Shown here: positions 1 through 4,854 of the stretch, in pieces
Numbering within the stretch: the stretch's first letter is position 1
Layout of the letters: the number at the start of each line of letters is the position of its first letter
NCBI GenBank assembly: GCA_029884035.1
Contig: JAOUIM010000289.1
Location: 1-5,151, forward strand
Length of the DNA: 5,151 bases
From: Aquincola sp.
GTDB lineage: Bacteria; Pseudomonadota; Gammaproteobacteria; Burkholderiales; Burkholderiaceae_C
Direction of reading: 5' to 3'
Program-made: the position numbers and the translations under genes
Notes under the pieces: generated by a model
Told to the model about the DNA's origin: nothing
What the model saw: the letters and a program-made list of their open reading frames with translations, nothing else
Databases searched by the model: none

Positions 1-227
1 CGATCGATCTGCGCGTGTGCGACCGCGGTCCTGGCGTGCCCGAAGCGCTGCGCGAGCGCATCTTCGAGCCGTTCTTCCGCCTGCCCGGCCATGCCGAGCG
101 CGAGGGCGGCGTGGGGCTGGGACTGGCGCTGGTCAAGCAGATCGCCGAGCGCCACGGCGGCTGCGTGCGCTGCGAGGCGCAGGCCGGCGGCGGCAGCTGC
201 TTCGTGCTCAGCCTGCCGGCGCCGTAG
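1..227 (+). CDS. Sensor histidine kinase, C-terminal ATP-binding end (partial)
   Basis: This is the last 74 residues of a two-component sensor kinase; the rest lies left of the window. Reading in frame from base 3, the fragment carries the HATPase_c boxes in order: the G1 box D-R-G-P-G-V-P (fragment residues 7-13), the F box F-E-P-F-F-R (21-26), and the G2 box G-V-G-L-G-L (36-41) followed by ALVKQIAERHGG. These bind ATP and form the lid in the kinase that phosphorylates its own histidine before transfer to a response regulator. The closing strand motif (GGGSCFVLSLP) is typical of the very end of such kinases, so the TAG at 225-227 is the natural stop. The sensed signal and partner regulator cannot be told from this piece. 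The gene is convergent with the MATE gene and overlaps its 3' end by 20 bp. The family call is sure; the subfamily is not. Confidence 0.93.
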   Translation, partial: IDLRVCDRGPGVPEALRERIFEPFFRLPGHAEREGGVGLGLALVKQIAERHGGCVRCEAQAGGGSCFVLSLPAP

Positions 228-1608
228 CGCTGGCGTCGCTCTGGCGCTGGCGGTGCAGCACCCAGGCCAGGAACAGCACCAGCCCGGCGGCCGCCGTGCC
301 CAGCCCGGCCGTGGACATGACCCAGAACCCGCGCGCACCGTGCAGCGCCTCGGGCACCCAGCCCGGCAGGTTGAACGCCACCGTGTAGCCGCCGGCCACG
401 CCCAGACCCCAGATCGAGGTGGCGTAGATCACCAGCGGCACGGTCGCGATGCGCCACGCGCGCAGCGCGAACGCGGCGGTGATCTGCATCGCGTCGACGA
501 AGTGGAACAGCGCCACCCACGCCAGCAGCGGCAACGCGGCGGCCACGATCACCTCGTCGTGCGTGTACAGCCGCACCACGCCGCCGCGTGCGAAGAACAC
601 CACCGTGCCCAGCGCCAGCGCCACCAGTGCCGCGAGCTCGATGCCGTGCCAGGCCACGCGCCGCGCATCGACCAGTGCGCCCGCGCCCACGCTCTGTGCC
701 GCCAACGTGCTGGTGGCGTTGCCCAGCGCCATCGGCACCATGAACAGCAACGACACCAGGTTGGCCGCGATCTGGTGCCCGGCCACCGGCGTGGCGCCGA
801 AGCGCGAGATGAAGAACGCCATCGACGCGAAACCCGTCACCTCGATCAGCACCGAGCCGCCCATCGGCACGCCGAGCTTGATCTGTGCCGCCAGCGCCGG
901 CCAGTTCGGCGGCCGCAGGCCGGCGCCGAAGATCGCGAACGGCGCGTAGAAATCGCCGCGCCGCATCACCTGCCACGCGATGGCCACCACGCACCACATC
1001 GCGATCGCGGTGGACACGCCGCAGCCCACCACGCCCAGCGCCGGCAGCGGGCCCGCGCCGTAGACGAACAGCGCCGCCAGCGGCACCTTGATCGCCAGCG
1101 CGCCCAATTGCAGCACCATCACCGCGCGCGGCTTGCTCACCGCGATGTTGAAGCCGCGGTAGGCCGCGAACAGCAGCCCCGCCGGCAGCGCGCAGGCCAG
1201 CGCGAGCAGGTGGCCGCGCAGCTTGGCCTCGACCTCGGGCGAGGCGCGCGACAGTGCGATGAACGGCTGCGGAAACGCGAGCAGCGTGCAGCCCAGCAGC
1301 GACAACCCGATCGCCAGCCACACCGCTTGGTGCAGCTGCTCGCCCGCGGCCTCGTGCCGCCGCGCGCCATAGAGCTGGCCGACGATCGGCCCCACTGCGA
1401 GCACCACGCCCATCAGGCCGATGAACACCGTGATGTACGCCGCCGCGCCCACCGCGAGCGCGGCCAGGTCGGTGGCCGAGTAGCGCGCCACGAAGATCGT
1501 GTCGACGGTGGCGAACAGCACCATCGCCACCTGGCCGGCGAACACCGGCCAGGCCAGCGGCACGATGCGTGCGGCGTCCGCCCGCCAGAGCCCCCGGCCC
1601 GAACTCAC
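208..1608 (-). CDS. MATE family multidrug efflux transporter, NorM-like
   Basis: This is an inner-membrane antiporter of the MATE family, which exports cationic drugs and metabolites in exchange for Na+ or H+. The 466-residue product has the usual length and about twelve hydrophobic segments from residue 15 to 452. Three acidic residues align by position and context with the cation-coupling residues of Vibrio NorM: D36 (FATVDTIFVAR), E256 (LIEVTGF) and D372 (FVDAMQ). The G-Q-L-Y-G-A-R-R loop at 77-84 is also typical. The start is GTG at 1608-1606, which overlaps the upstream gene's TGA as GTGA. The open frame continues 104 codons further upstream, but that part antiparallels the DUF3717/DUF1289 gene and has no membrane character. 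No Shine-Dalgarno is visible, so translation is probably coupled to the upstream gene. The substrate is unknown. The TGA at 210-208 lies inside the convergent kinase gene. Confidence 0.93.
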   Translation of the reverse strand: MSSGRGLWRADAARIVPLAWPVFAGQVAMVLFATVDTIFVARYSATDLAALAVGAAAYITVFIGLMGVVLAVGPIVGQLYGARRHEAAGEQLHQAVWLAIGLSLLGCTLLAFPQPFIALSRASPEVEAKLRGHLLALACALPAGLLFAAYRGFNIAVSKPRAVMVLQLGALAIKVPLAALFVYGAGPLPALGVVGCGVSTAIAMWCVVAIAWQVMRRGDFYAPFAIFGAGLRPPNWPALAAQIKLGVPMGGSVLIEVTGFASMAFFISRFGATPVAGHQIAANLVSLLFMVPMALGNATSTLAAQSVGAGALVDARRVAWHGIELAALVALALGTVVFFARGGVVRLYTHDEVIVAAALPLLAWVALFHFVDAMQITAAFALRAWRIATVPLVIYATSIWGLGVAGGYTVAFNLPGWVPEALHGARGFWVMSTAGLGTAAAGLVLFLAWVLHRQRQSDASATAPAG

Positions 1609-2066
1609 GCCGCGGTGCGCGGCGCGCCGAGCGACGCCGGGTCCGGATGGTCGGTGCCCGAGGCGAGGCGCGCGCGCTCGGCGTAGCGGTTGAAGCGCCA
1701 GGCGGTGGCGTCCATCGTGATGCGGCGCCACACCATGCGCTTTTCGGCCGGGGTCATCACCGGCCAGTGCTGCACCTCGTCTTCGGTGCGGCCGCAGCCC
1801 TTGCACACCGCGTCGCCTTGCGCCGTGGAGCAGATCGCGATGCACGGCGCGTCGGGCGTGCTGGCGTACCACGTGAGCCACGCCGCCTTGGCCGGCAAGG
1901 GCATCGAGGCTTCGTCGCACTCATGGTCGCGGTGGTAGACCATCAGCCCGTACACCTCGGCCAGTGCGCGCACCTCGGCGCAGGCGCGCAGGCCGTCGGG
2001 CGAGGGCGAGCGAGTGCGCCACCAGTTGATGGCGCTCTCGATGTCGGTGATGTGGATGGCGGCCAT
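1605..2066 (-). CDS. DUF3717 + DUF1289 fusion protein
   Basis: This 153-residue soluble protein joins two small uncharacterised domains. Residues 3-45 (AIHITDIESAINWWR ... ALAEVYGLMVY) match DUF3717, a family I know mainly from Burkholderiales. Residues 73-116 match DUF1289, with four cysteines at 75, 79, 88 and 91 in the pattern P-C-I-x-x-C ... C-x-G-C-G-R-T, followed by the W-x-x-M-T/S-x-x-E-K motif (101-109). The cysteines suggest a bound metal, probably zinc or an Fe-S cluster, but this is inference; no biochemical role is established that I know of. The ATG at 2066 is chosen because family similarity begins right there. The frame stays open to 2186, but that stretch runs through inverted repeats and has no family-like sequence. 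No Shine-Dalgarno precedes it; a possible -10 at 2083-2078 would give a very short leader. It is the first gene of an operon with the MATE pump. Confidence 0.85.
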   Translation of the reverse strand: MAAIHITDIESAINWWRTRSPSPDGLRACAEVRALAEVYGLMVYHRDHECDEASMPLPAKAAWLTWYASTPDAPCIAICSTAQGDAVCKGCGRTEDEVQHWPVMTPAEKRMVWRRITMDATAWRFNRYAERARLASGTDHPDPASLGAPRTAA

Positions 2067-2077
2067 GGGGGGCGCGA

Positions 2078-2106
2078 AGCATAGCGCTGCGGCGGGAAAC
2101 CATGAA
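2078..2106 (-). promoter_or_regulatory. Possible promoter of the DUF3717/DUF1289-MATE operon
   Basis: On the minus strand TATGCT (2083-2078, 4 of 6 consensus) is preceded after 17 bp by TTCATG (2106-2101, 3 of 6). Transcription would begin near 2071, only about five bases before the ATG at 2066, which fits the lack of a ribosome binding site. The -35 lies inside the inverted repeat at 2099-2137, so a protein binding there could control it. This is a weak match and is inferred only from sequence and position. Confidence 0.3.
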
Positions 2107-2137
2107 TTTCGAACGCAGGTTGTTCGAATTTCATGGT
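2099..2137. repeat. Near-perfect 16-bp inverted repeat, candidate operator
   Basis: The arms are ACCATGAATTTCGAAC (2099-2114) and GTTCGAATTTCATGGT (2122-2137), separated by the 7-bp spacer GCAGGTT. They pair at 15 of 16 positions; the single mismatch is at 2107/2129. Each arm contains the self-complementary TTCGAA. Because of the mismatch both arms also read GAATTTC in the same direction, 22 bp apart (2104-2110 and 2126-2132). No T-run follows on either strand, so it does not look like a terminator. It is AT-rich against a very GC-rich background and sits between divergent genes, which suggests a protein-binding site. Confidence 0.75.
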
Positions 2138-2150
2138 CCGCGTTGCCCTC

Positions 2151-2179
2151 CATTACCGTTTTGCAGAAAAACAGTAATG
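2151..2179. repeat. Inverted repeat in the module 1 antitoxin promoter, candidate autoregulatory operator
   Basis: The left arm CATTACCGTTTT (2151-2162) and right arm AAAAACAGTAATG (2167-2179) pair at 11 of 12 positions, apart from one extra A in the right arm. The loop is GCAG. The outer CATTAC/GTAATG half-sites have centres 23 bp apart. The repeat ends 16 bp before the antitoxin ATG and overlaps the candidate -35. AbrB-fold antitoxins commonly bind palindromes in their own promoter, so this is the likely operator of module 1. That role is inferred from position and symmetry. Confidence 0.6.
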
Positions 2180-2189
2180 CGGTCACAAT
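2161..2189 (+). promoter_or_regulatory. Possible promoter of toxin-antitoxin module 1
   Basis: TTGCAG (2161-2166, 3 of 6) and CACAAT (2184-2189, 4 of 6) are separated by 17 bp. The predicted start of transcription falls at about 2196, which is the A of the antitoxin ATG. No Shine-Dalgarno is present upstream of that ATG, so a leaderless message is plausible. Both boxes are imperfect, so this is a tentative call. Confidence 0.35.
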
Positions 2190-2195
2190 GGCGCC

Positions 2196-2462
2196 ATGAA
2201 AGCAGCCGTCACGATCAACAGCCGCGGAGTGATCACCCTGCCAGCGGCGCTGCGCAAGTCGCTCGGGCTCAAGGCCGACGATCAGCTGATCGCCGAGACC
2301 ACGCCCGAGGGCCTGCTGCTGCGCCCAGCCGTGACGCTGCCCGTGGAGATCTATTCGCCCGAACGCGTTCGCGAGTTCGATGCCGCCGAGGCCGAGTTGG
2401 CCGGCGCGTTGCGCCGCTCACCCGCACCGGCTAAGCGCCGCCGGCCAAGCGCCAAGCGCTAG
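2196..2462 (+). CDS. AbrB/MazE-fold antitoxin (VapB-like), module 1
   Basis: This 88-residue protein should be the DNA-binding antitoxin of the PIN toxin that follows. Residues 3-45 form a swapped-hairpin AbrB/SpoVT domain: TINSRGVITLPAALRKSLGL is the characteristic N-terminal strand-helix part, followed by ADDQLIAE and GLLLRP. Residues 49-70 (PVEIYSPERVREFDAAEAEL) are an acidic amphipathic stretch of the kind that contacts the toxin. The tail (73-88) is strongly basic, with Arg, Lys and Pro. ATG 2196 is chosen because the family similarity starts there. No Shine-Dalgarno is seen, and the predicted transcript may be leaderless. The stop at 2462 is 8 bp from the toxin's GTG. It probably represses its own operon through the repeat at 2151-2179. 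Family call firm; the pairing is inferred from adjacency. Confidence 0.9.
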   Translation: MKAAVTINSRGVITLPAALRKSLGLKADDQLIAETTPEGLLLRPAVTLPVEIYSPERVREFDAAEAELAGALRRSPAPAKRRRPSAKR

Positions 2463-2470
2463 GCCATCGG

Positions 2471-2893
2471 GTGCGGATCTTCCTGGACGCCAACGTCCTG
2501 TTCTCGGCGTCGAAGTCTGCCGGTGCCGTGCGGCGCCTGCTGGCATGGGCCGAGGAGCAGGGCCATGTGCTGTGTGGCGACGACTACGTCGTGGCCGAGG
2601 CGCATCGCAACCTGGCGGCAAAGGCGCCCGAAGGGCTTTCGGTCCTGGCGGCGATCGTCGCGCGGATCAACGTGGCGCGGTATGACCCTTCAACCCAGGC
2701 AGAGGAGATCGCGGCGCTGCTGCCCGAAAAGGACCGCCCGGTGCTGGCGGCGGCCGTGCGGCTGGATTGCGATGCCCTCGTCACCGGCGACCGCACGCAC
2801 TTCGGCGCGCTGTACGGGCGTTCGGTGCTGGGCGTGGCGGTCCATTCGCCCCGCTCGTTGGCGGAGGCGATCGGTCTGATCCAGCCCGCCTGA
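2471..2893 (+). CDS. PIN-domain toxin (VapC-like ribonuclease), module 1
   Basis: This 140-residue protein has a PIN fold, the Mg2+-dependent RNase domain of VapC toxins. The acidic residues expected at the active site are visible: D6 in IFLDANVLF, E43 in VVAEAHRNL, D88 in PEKDRPVLAAA, and D107 in ALVTGD. The arrangement KDRPVLAAA...CDALVTGD-x-x-H/D-F is typical of PIN_3-like proteins rather than the shorter classical VapC, and the family's targets are usually tRNA or rRNA. The start is GTG at 2471, eight bases after the antitoxin stop; there is no strong Shine-Dalgarno, so translation is probably coupled. The downstream MBL gene is convergent with only 7 bp between stops, and no terminator is visible there. 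All four acidic residues are intact, so it is likely active. The RNA target is unknown. Confidence 0.88.
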   Translation: MRIFLDANVLFSASKSAGAVRRLLAWAEEQGHVLCGDDYVVAEAHRNLAAKAPEGLSVLAAIVARINVARYDPSTQAEEIAALLPEKDRPVLAAAVRLDCDALVTGDRTHFGALYGRSVLGVAVHSPRSLAEAIGLIQPA

Positions 2894-2900
2894 GCGCCCG

Positions 2901-3884
2901 CTACTTGCCCGCCGGCGGATTGTTGGCCGTGTAGTTGGCCGGCAACCAGCGGTAGCCCTTGCCGTCGGGCCGCAGCTGGCCGATGCCGGGGAAGGGCACA
3001 TGCGCCACCGCCACGAAGTAGCCCTTCTTGGCCGCATCGGCGTAGGCCTTGACGCGCTGCGCGCGCGCGGCCTTCGTCGTCACGTCGAACTGGATCGTCA
3101 CGCTCGGGTCGGGGAACTGCACCGCGGCAACGTGCATCAGGTCACCCCACATCACCATCTTCGCGCCGTTGCTCTCCACCACGTAGGCCGCGTGGCCCGG
3201 CGTGTGGCCGGTGGTGGACATGGCGCGGATCCCGGGCACGAGCTCGCCGTCGGCATCGAAGGTCTTGACGCGGCCGGCGTCCTGGTAGGGCTTCATCGAC
3301 GCCATCGCGCCCTTGAAGAAGTCCTTCATCGCCTCGGGCGCCTTGTCCATCTGCGCCGGGTCGAGCCAGAAGGCGGCCTCCTTGGCGTGCAGCCGGATCA
3401 CCGCGTTGGGAAACACCATCGTCTTGCCGTCGGCCGCGGTGATGCCGCCCACATGGTCGGCGTGCAGGTGAGTGATGTAGACCTCGTCCACCTGCTCGGG
3501 CGTGTAGCCCGAGGCGCGCAGGTTGGCCACCAGCTTGCCCAGCGTGGGCCCGAACAGGCCCGCGGCGCCGCTGTCCACGAGCACCAGCGTGCTGCCCGTG
3601 TTGACCAGGAAGCCGTTGACCGAGGTTTCCAGCGGTGGCTTGAGGTACGAGCGTGCCAGCGCCGCCTTCACCTTGGCCGGCGTGGTGCCGGTGAGCAGCT
3701 GGTCCACCGGCAGGTCCACCGTGCCGTCGGACAGCGCCGTGATCTCGAAGCTGCCCAGCGGCATGCGGTACCAGCCCGGTGCCTGGCCGCGGGGCATCGG
3801 GCCGGCGGCGTGGGCGAGGGTGGCGGCTGCGAAGAGCGCCAGCGCGGCGAGCGGGGCTTTGAACAGGCGGTGCGCGAAGGGCAT
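2901..3884 (-). CDS. Secreted MBL-fold hydrolase, methyl parathion hydrolase / dihydrocoumarin hydrolase family
   Basis: This is an exported metallo-beta-lactamase-fold hydrolase of 327 residues. The N-terminus has a basic start, a hydrophobic core (LAALALFAAATL) and a likely signal-peptidase site after AHA (residues 24-26), so it should be periplasmic. Metal ligands are complete: H139, H141, D143 and H144 in THLHADH, H227 in TTGHTPGH, D248 in MWGDL, and H295 in VAHVPFPG. By recall, methyl parathion hydrolase (MPH) shares blocks such as FEITALSDGTV, LVDSGAAGLFGPTLG, FFKGAMAS and HTPGH. The three pocket-entrance aromatics of MPH are also present (F111, W173, F189). At the five positions that distinguish MPH from its lactonase relative dihydrocoumarin hydrolase, this protein has the lactonase state (L63, a one-residue gap near 188, H251, I264, F266). 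I therefore infer a lactone or aryl-ester hydrolase, not an efficient pesticide hydrolase. ATG 3884 is preferred over ATG 3896 because GGAG lies 6 bases upstream of it. Confidence 0.9.
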   Translation of the reverse strand: MPFAHRLFKAPLAALALFAAATLAHAAGPMPRGQAPGWYRMPLGSFEITALSDGTVDLPVDQLLTGTTPAKVKAALARSYLKPPLETSVNGFLVNTGSTLVLVDSGAAGLFGPTLGKLVANLRASGYTPEQVDEVYITHLHADHVGGITAADGKTMVFPNAVIRLHAKEAAFWLDPAQMDKAPEAMKDFFKGAMASMKPYQDAGRVKTFDADGELVPGIRAMSTTGHTPGHAAYVVESNGAKMVMWGDLMHVAAVQFPDPSVTIQFDVTTKAARAQRVKAYADAAKKGYFVAVAHVPFPGIGQLRPDGKGYRWLPANYTANNPPAGK

Positions 3885-3890
3885 GCGGGG

Positions 3891-3894
3891 CTCC
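3891..3894 (-). promoter_or_regulatory. Ribosome binding site deciding the MBL hydrolase start
   Basis: On the minus strand GGAG (3894-3891) is followed by a 6-base spacer and then ATG at 3884-3882. The upstream in-frame ATG at 3896 has no such element before it and itself overlaps this site. The choice shortens the protein by four residues and leaves a more ordinary signal peptide. Confidence 0.55.
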
Positions 3895-3896
3895 AT

Positions 3897-3990
3897 GTCA
3901 GTGAGGCGCGCAGCATAGCGAAAGCCCGCTGGCCCCGTGTGACCCCTGCGCTAACCTCGCACCCGTTTGCCGCCCCGCGAGGGAGCCCCG
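3897..3990. promoter_or_regulatory. Divergent intergenic region between the MBL hydrolase and sixA
   Basis: This 94-bp gap must hold the start signals of two genes reading away from each other. On the minus strand TATGCT (3917-3912) is a possible -10 for the MBL gene. The same CGCTATGCT word lies upstream of the DUF3717/DUF1289 gene, but no convincing -35 precedes it here. On the plus strand I see no promoter better than chance. No palindrome stands out. Confidence 0.3.
3979..3985 (+). promoter_or_regulatory. Shine-Dalgarno of sixA
   Basis: GAGGGAG at 3979-3985 ends five bases before ATG 3991. It is one of the best ribosome binding sites in the window. It rules out the in-frame start at 3967, which would place this element inside the coding region. 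Confidence 0.7.
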
Positions 3991-4407
3991 ATGAAGACGC
4001 TGACCCTGGTGCGCCACGCCAAATCGAGCTGGGGCGACCCCGCGCTGGCCGACCGCGACCGCCCCTTGAACGAACGCGGCCTGCGCGACGTGGCCACCAT
4101 TGGCCAGCGCCTCGCGCAGCGCGGCGCCCGGCCCGACCTGCTGCTCGCCAGCCCCGCCACGCGCGCACTCACCACGGCCGAGCACCTGGCCAAGGCGCTG
4201 GGCATCAAGCGCAAGGACATCGTCGTAGACGACCGCCTGTACGCCGCCGCGGCGAACGAACTGCTCGCCGTCGTCCAGGCGCTCGGCAGCCAGCCCCAGC
4301 GCGTGATGCTCGTGGCCCACAACCCAGGCCTCACCGATCTGGCGCACCGCTTTGCGAGCGACATCACCCACATGCCCACATGCCCACCTGCGCGGTGGCC
4401 GAACTGA
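3991..4407 (+). pseudogene. sixA: SixA-family phosphohistidine phosphatase, C-terminus frameshifted
   Basis: SixA is a small histidine-phosphatase-superfamily enzyme that removes phosphate from phosphohistidine on signalling proteins; in E. coli its best-supported target is NPr of the nitrogen phosphotransferase system. The catalytic motif is intact: R8-H9 in LVRHAKSSW (H9 is the phospho-acceptor), R58 in SPATRA, and H110 in VAHNPGL. ATG 3991 is fixed by the Shine-Dalgarno at 3979-3985. After residue T130 the reading frame goes wrong, adding CPPARWPN and stopping at 4407, giving 138 residues. The natural ending, CAVAELTF...FDFPKKG, continues in another frame to 4487. Removing one copy of the 8-bp repeat at 4367-4387 rejoins the frames into a 162-residue protein of normal family length. 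The lost end normally forms the last strands of the core, so the product may be unstable. It could also be a reversible slippage variant. It transcribes toward module 2. Confidence 0.85.
4367..4387. repeat. 8-bp tandem duplication within sixA
   Basis: CCCACATG occurs at 4367-4374 and again at 4375-4382, followed by a partial third copy CCCAC (4383-4387), giving 2.6 units of period 8. Eight is not a multiple of three, so the extra unit shifts the frame. With one unit deleted the codons read D-I-T-H-M-P-T-C-A-V-A-E-L, which is the expected SixA sequence. The pre-duplication sequence would already contain two CCCAC words 8 bp apart, an obvious substrate for replication slippage. Confidence 0.9.
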
Positions 4408-4487
4408 CGTTCGCGGCGGCGTCGTGGGGCGACATCGGCGAGGCCCGGCCGACACGGGTGGTGTTCGACTTCCCGAAGAAGGGGTAG
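4380..4487 (+). pseudogene. Displaced C-terminal end of sixA
   Basis: Read in the frame of 4380, this stretch encodes M-P-T-C-A-V-A-E-L-T-F, then an A-A-S-W-G-D-I segment and a final F-D-F-P-K-K-G, closing with TAG at 4485-4487. It is the typical SixA C-terminus, out of frame with the rest of the gene because of the 8-bp duplication just upstream. It has no ribosome binding site of its own, so it is not likely to be translated separately, although an ATG (4380-4382) happens to fall at its start. Confidence 0.8.
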
Positions 4488-4506
4488 GGCGGCGGCCTCT
4501 GAGCCG

Positions 4507-4535
4507 TTGGCAAGTGTGGCCCCGGCGGCTATGAT
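4507..4535 (+). promoter_or_regulatory. Promoter of toxin-antitoxin module 2
   Basis: TTGGCA (4507-4512, 5 of 6) and TATGAT (4530-4535, 5 of 6) are separated by the ideal 17 bp. This is the strongest sigma-70-type promoter in the window. Transcription would start near 4542, inside the palindrome at 4536-4552. Since the ATG at 4531 is part of the -10 box, it cannot be a translation start on this message, which supports GTG 4561. Confidence 0.7.
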
Positions 4536-4552
4536 CCTTACCAACCGTAAGG
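4536..4552. promoter_or_regulatory. Palindromic operator at the module 2 start site
   Basis: CCTTAC (4536-4541) and GTAAGG (4547-4552) form a perfect 6-bp inverted repeat around CAACC. It directly abuts the -10 box, covers the predicted start of transcription, and its right arm overlaps the ribosome binding site. A bound antitoxin or toxin-antitoxin complex would block the promoter. In the RNA the same arms could also pair and mask the ribosome binding site. Both roles are inferred from position. Confidence 0.6.
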
Positions 4553-4553
4553 A
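4549..4553 (+). promoter_or_regulatory. Shine-Dalgarno of the module 2 antitoxin
   Basis: AAGGA (4549-4553) lies 7 bases before GTG 4561. It decides the start in favour of GTG 4561 over the in-frame ATG 4531 and TTG 4507, both of which lie in promoter boxes. Confidence 0.65.
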
Positions 4554-4560
4554 ATCGCCC

Positions 4561-4848
4561 GTGTCCACCGCTACCCTCACCAGCAAAGGCCAGATCACGC
4601 TGCCGCAGGCCGTGCGCCAGGCGCTGGGCGTGGAGGCCGGCGACAAGATCGACTTCGTGGCCGAGGCCGACGGCGGCATTCGCGTGGTGGCGCTGCGCCA
4701 GGACGCCAAGCGCCTGCGCGGTCGCTTCGCCGGGCGCACCGCCGCCCCCGTGAGCGTGCAGGCCATGGCCGGTGCGGTGCAGGCCGAGGCTGCCGCACGC
4801 CGCACCCCGCCCGCCCTTCGAAAGCCCGTCAAGGCCCGCAGCCGCTGA
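4561..4848 (+). CDS. AbrB/MazE-fold antitoxin (VapB-like), module 2
   Basis: This 95-residue protein is the likely antitoxin of the PIN toxin that starts 6 bp after its stop. Residues 3-45 are an AbrB/SpoVT swapped-hairpin DNA-binding domain (ATLTSKGQITLPQAVRQALGV, then GDKIDFVAEADGGIRVVAL). Residues 46-79 (GRFAGR ... VSVQAMAGAVQAEAA) form the usual toxin-binding linker and helix of VapB. The tail (80-95) is basic and proline-containing, as in the module 1 antitoxin, although the two proteins are clearly different in sequence. The GTG start follows AAGGA at a 7-base spacing. The operon has its own promoter with a palindrome at the start site, so autoregulation is expected. The family call is firm; the pairing with the toxin is inferred from adjacency. 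Confidence 0.92.
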   Translation: MSTATLTSKGQITLPQAVRQALGVEAGDKIDFVAEADGGIRVVALRQDAKRLRGRFAGRTAAPVSVQAMAGAVQAEAAARRTPPALRKPVKARSR

Positions 4849-4854
4849 GCCCGC

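Noticed and set aside
91..1686. A long plus-strand open frame opposite the MATE gene
   Set aside because: Its translation is made of Arg/Ala/His/Gln-rich low-complexity sequence, the usual antisense shadow of a GC-rich gene. The minus-strand MATE protein has clear family motifs.
1609..1920. N-terminal extension of the MATE protein
   Set aside because: It lies in another frame of the DUF3717/DUF1289 gene, lacks membrane character, and would add 104 residues to a protein that already has full family length from GTG 1608.
2099..2137. Inverted repeat as a rho-independent terminator
   Set aside because: No T-run follows on either strand, the stem is not GC-rich, and it sits between divergent gene starts where no gene ends.
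2067..2186. N-terminal extension of the DUF3717/DUF1289 protein
   Set aside because: It would be read through both inverted repeats and has no family-like sequence; DUF3717 similarity begins at ATG 2066.
2893..2901. Bidirectional terminator between the module 1 toxin and the MBL gene
   Set aside because: There are only 7 bp between the stops and I found no convincing hairpin with a T-run in or beside them.
2922..2941. Direct repeat GTTGGCCG at 2922-2929 and 2934-2941
   Set aside because: It lies within the MBL coding end and follows from two nearby A-N codon pairs (GCC AAC) in a biased GC-rich gene; it is too short to claim function.
3000..4487. A long plus-strand open frame spanning the MBL gene and sixA
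   Set aside because: Most of it is an Arg/His-rich shadow of the MBL gene. Only its last 35 or so codons are meaningful, as the displaced end of sixA.
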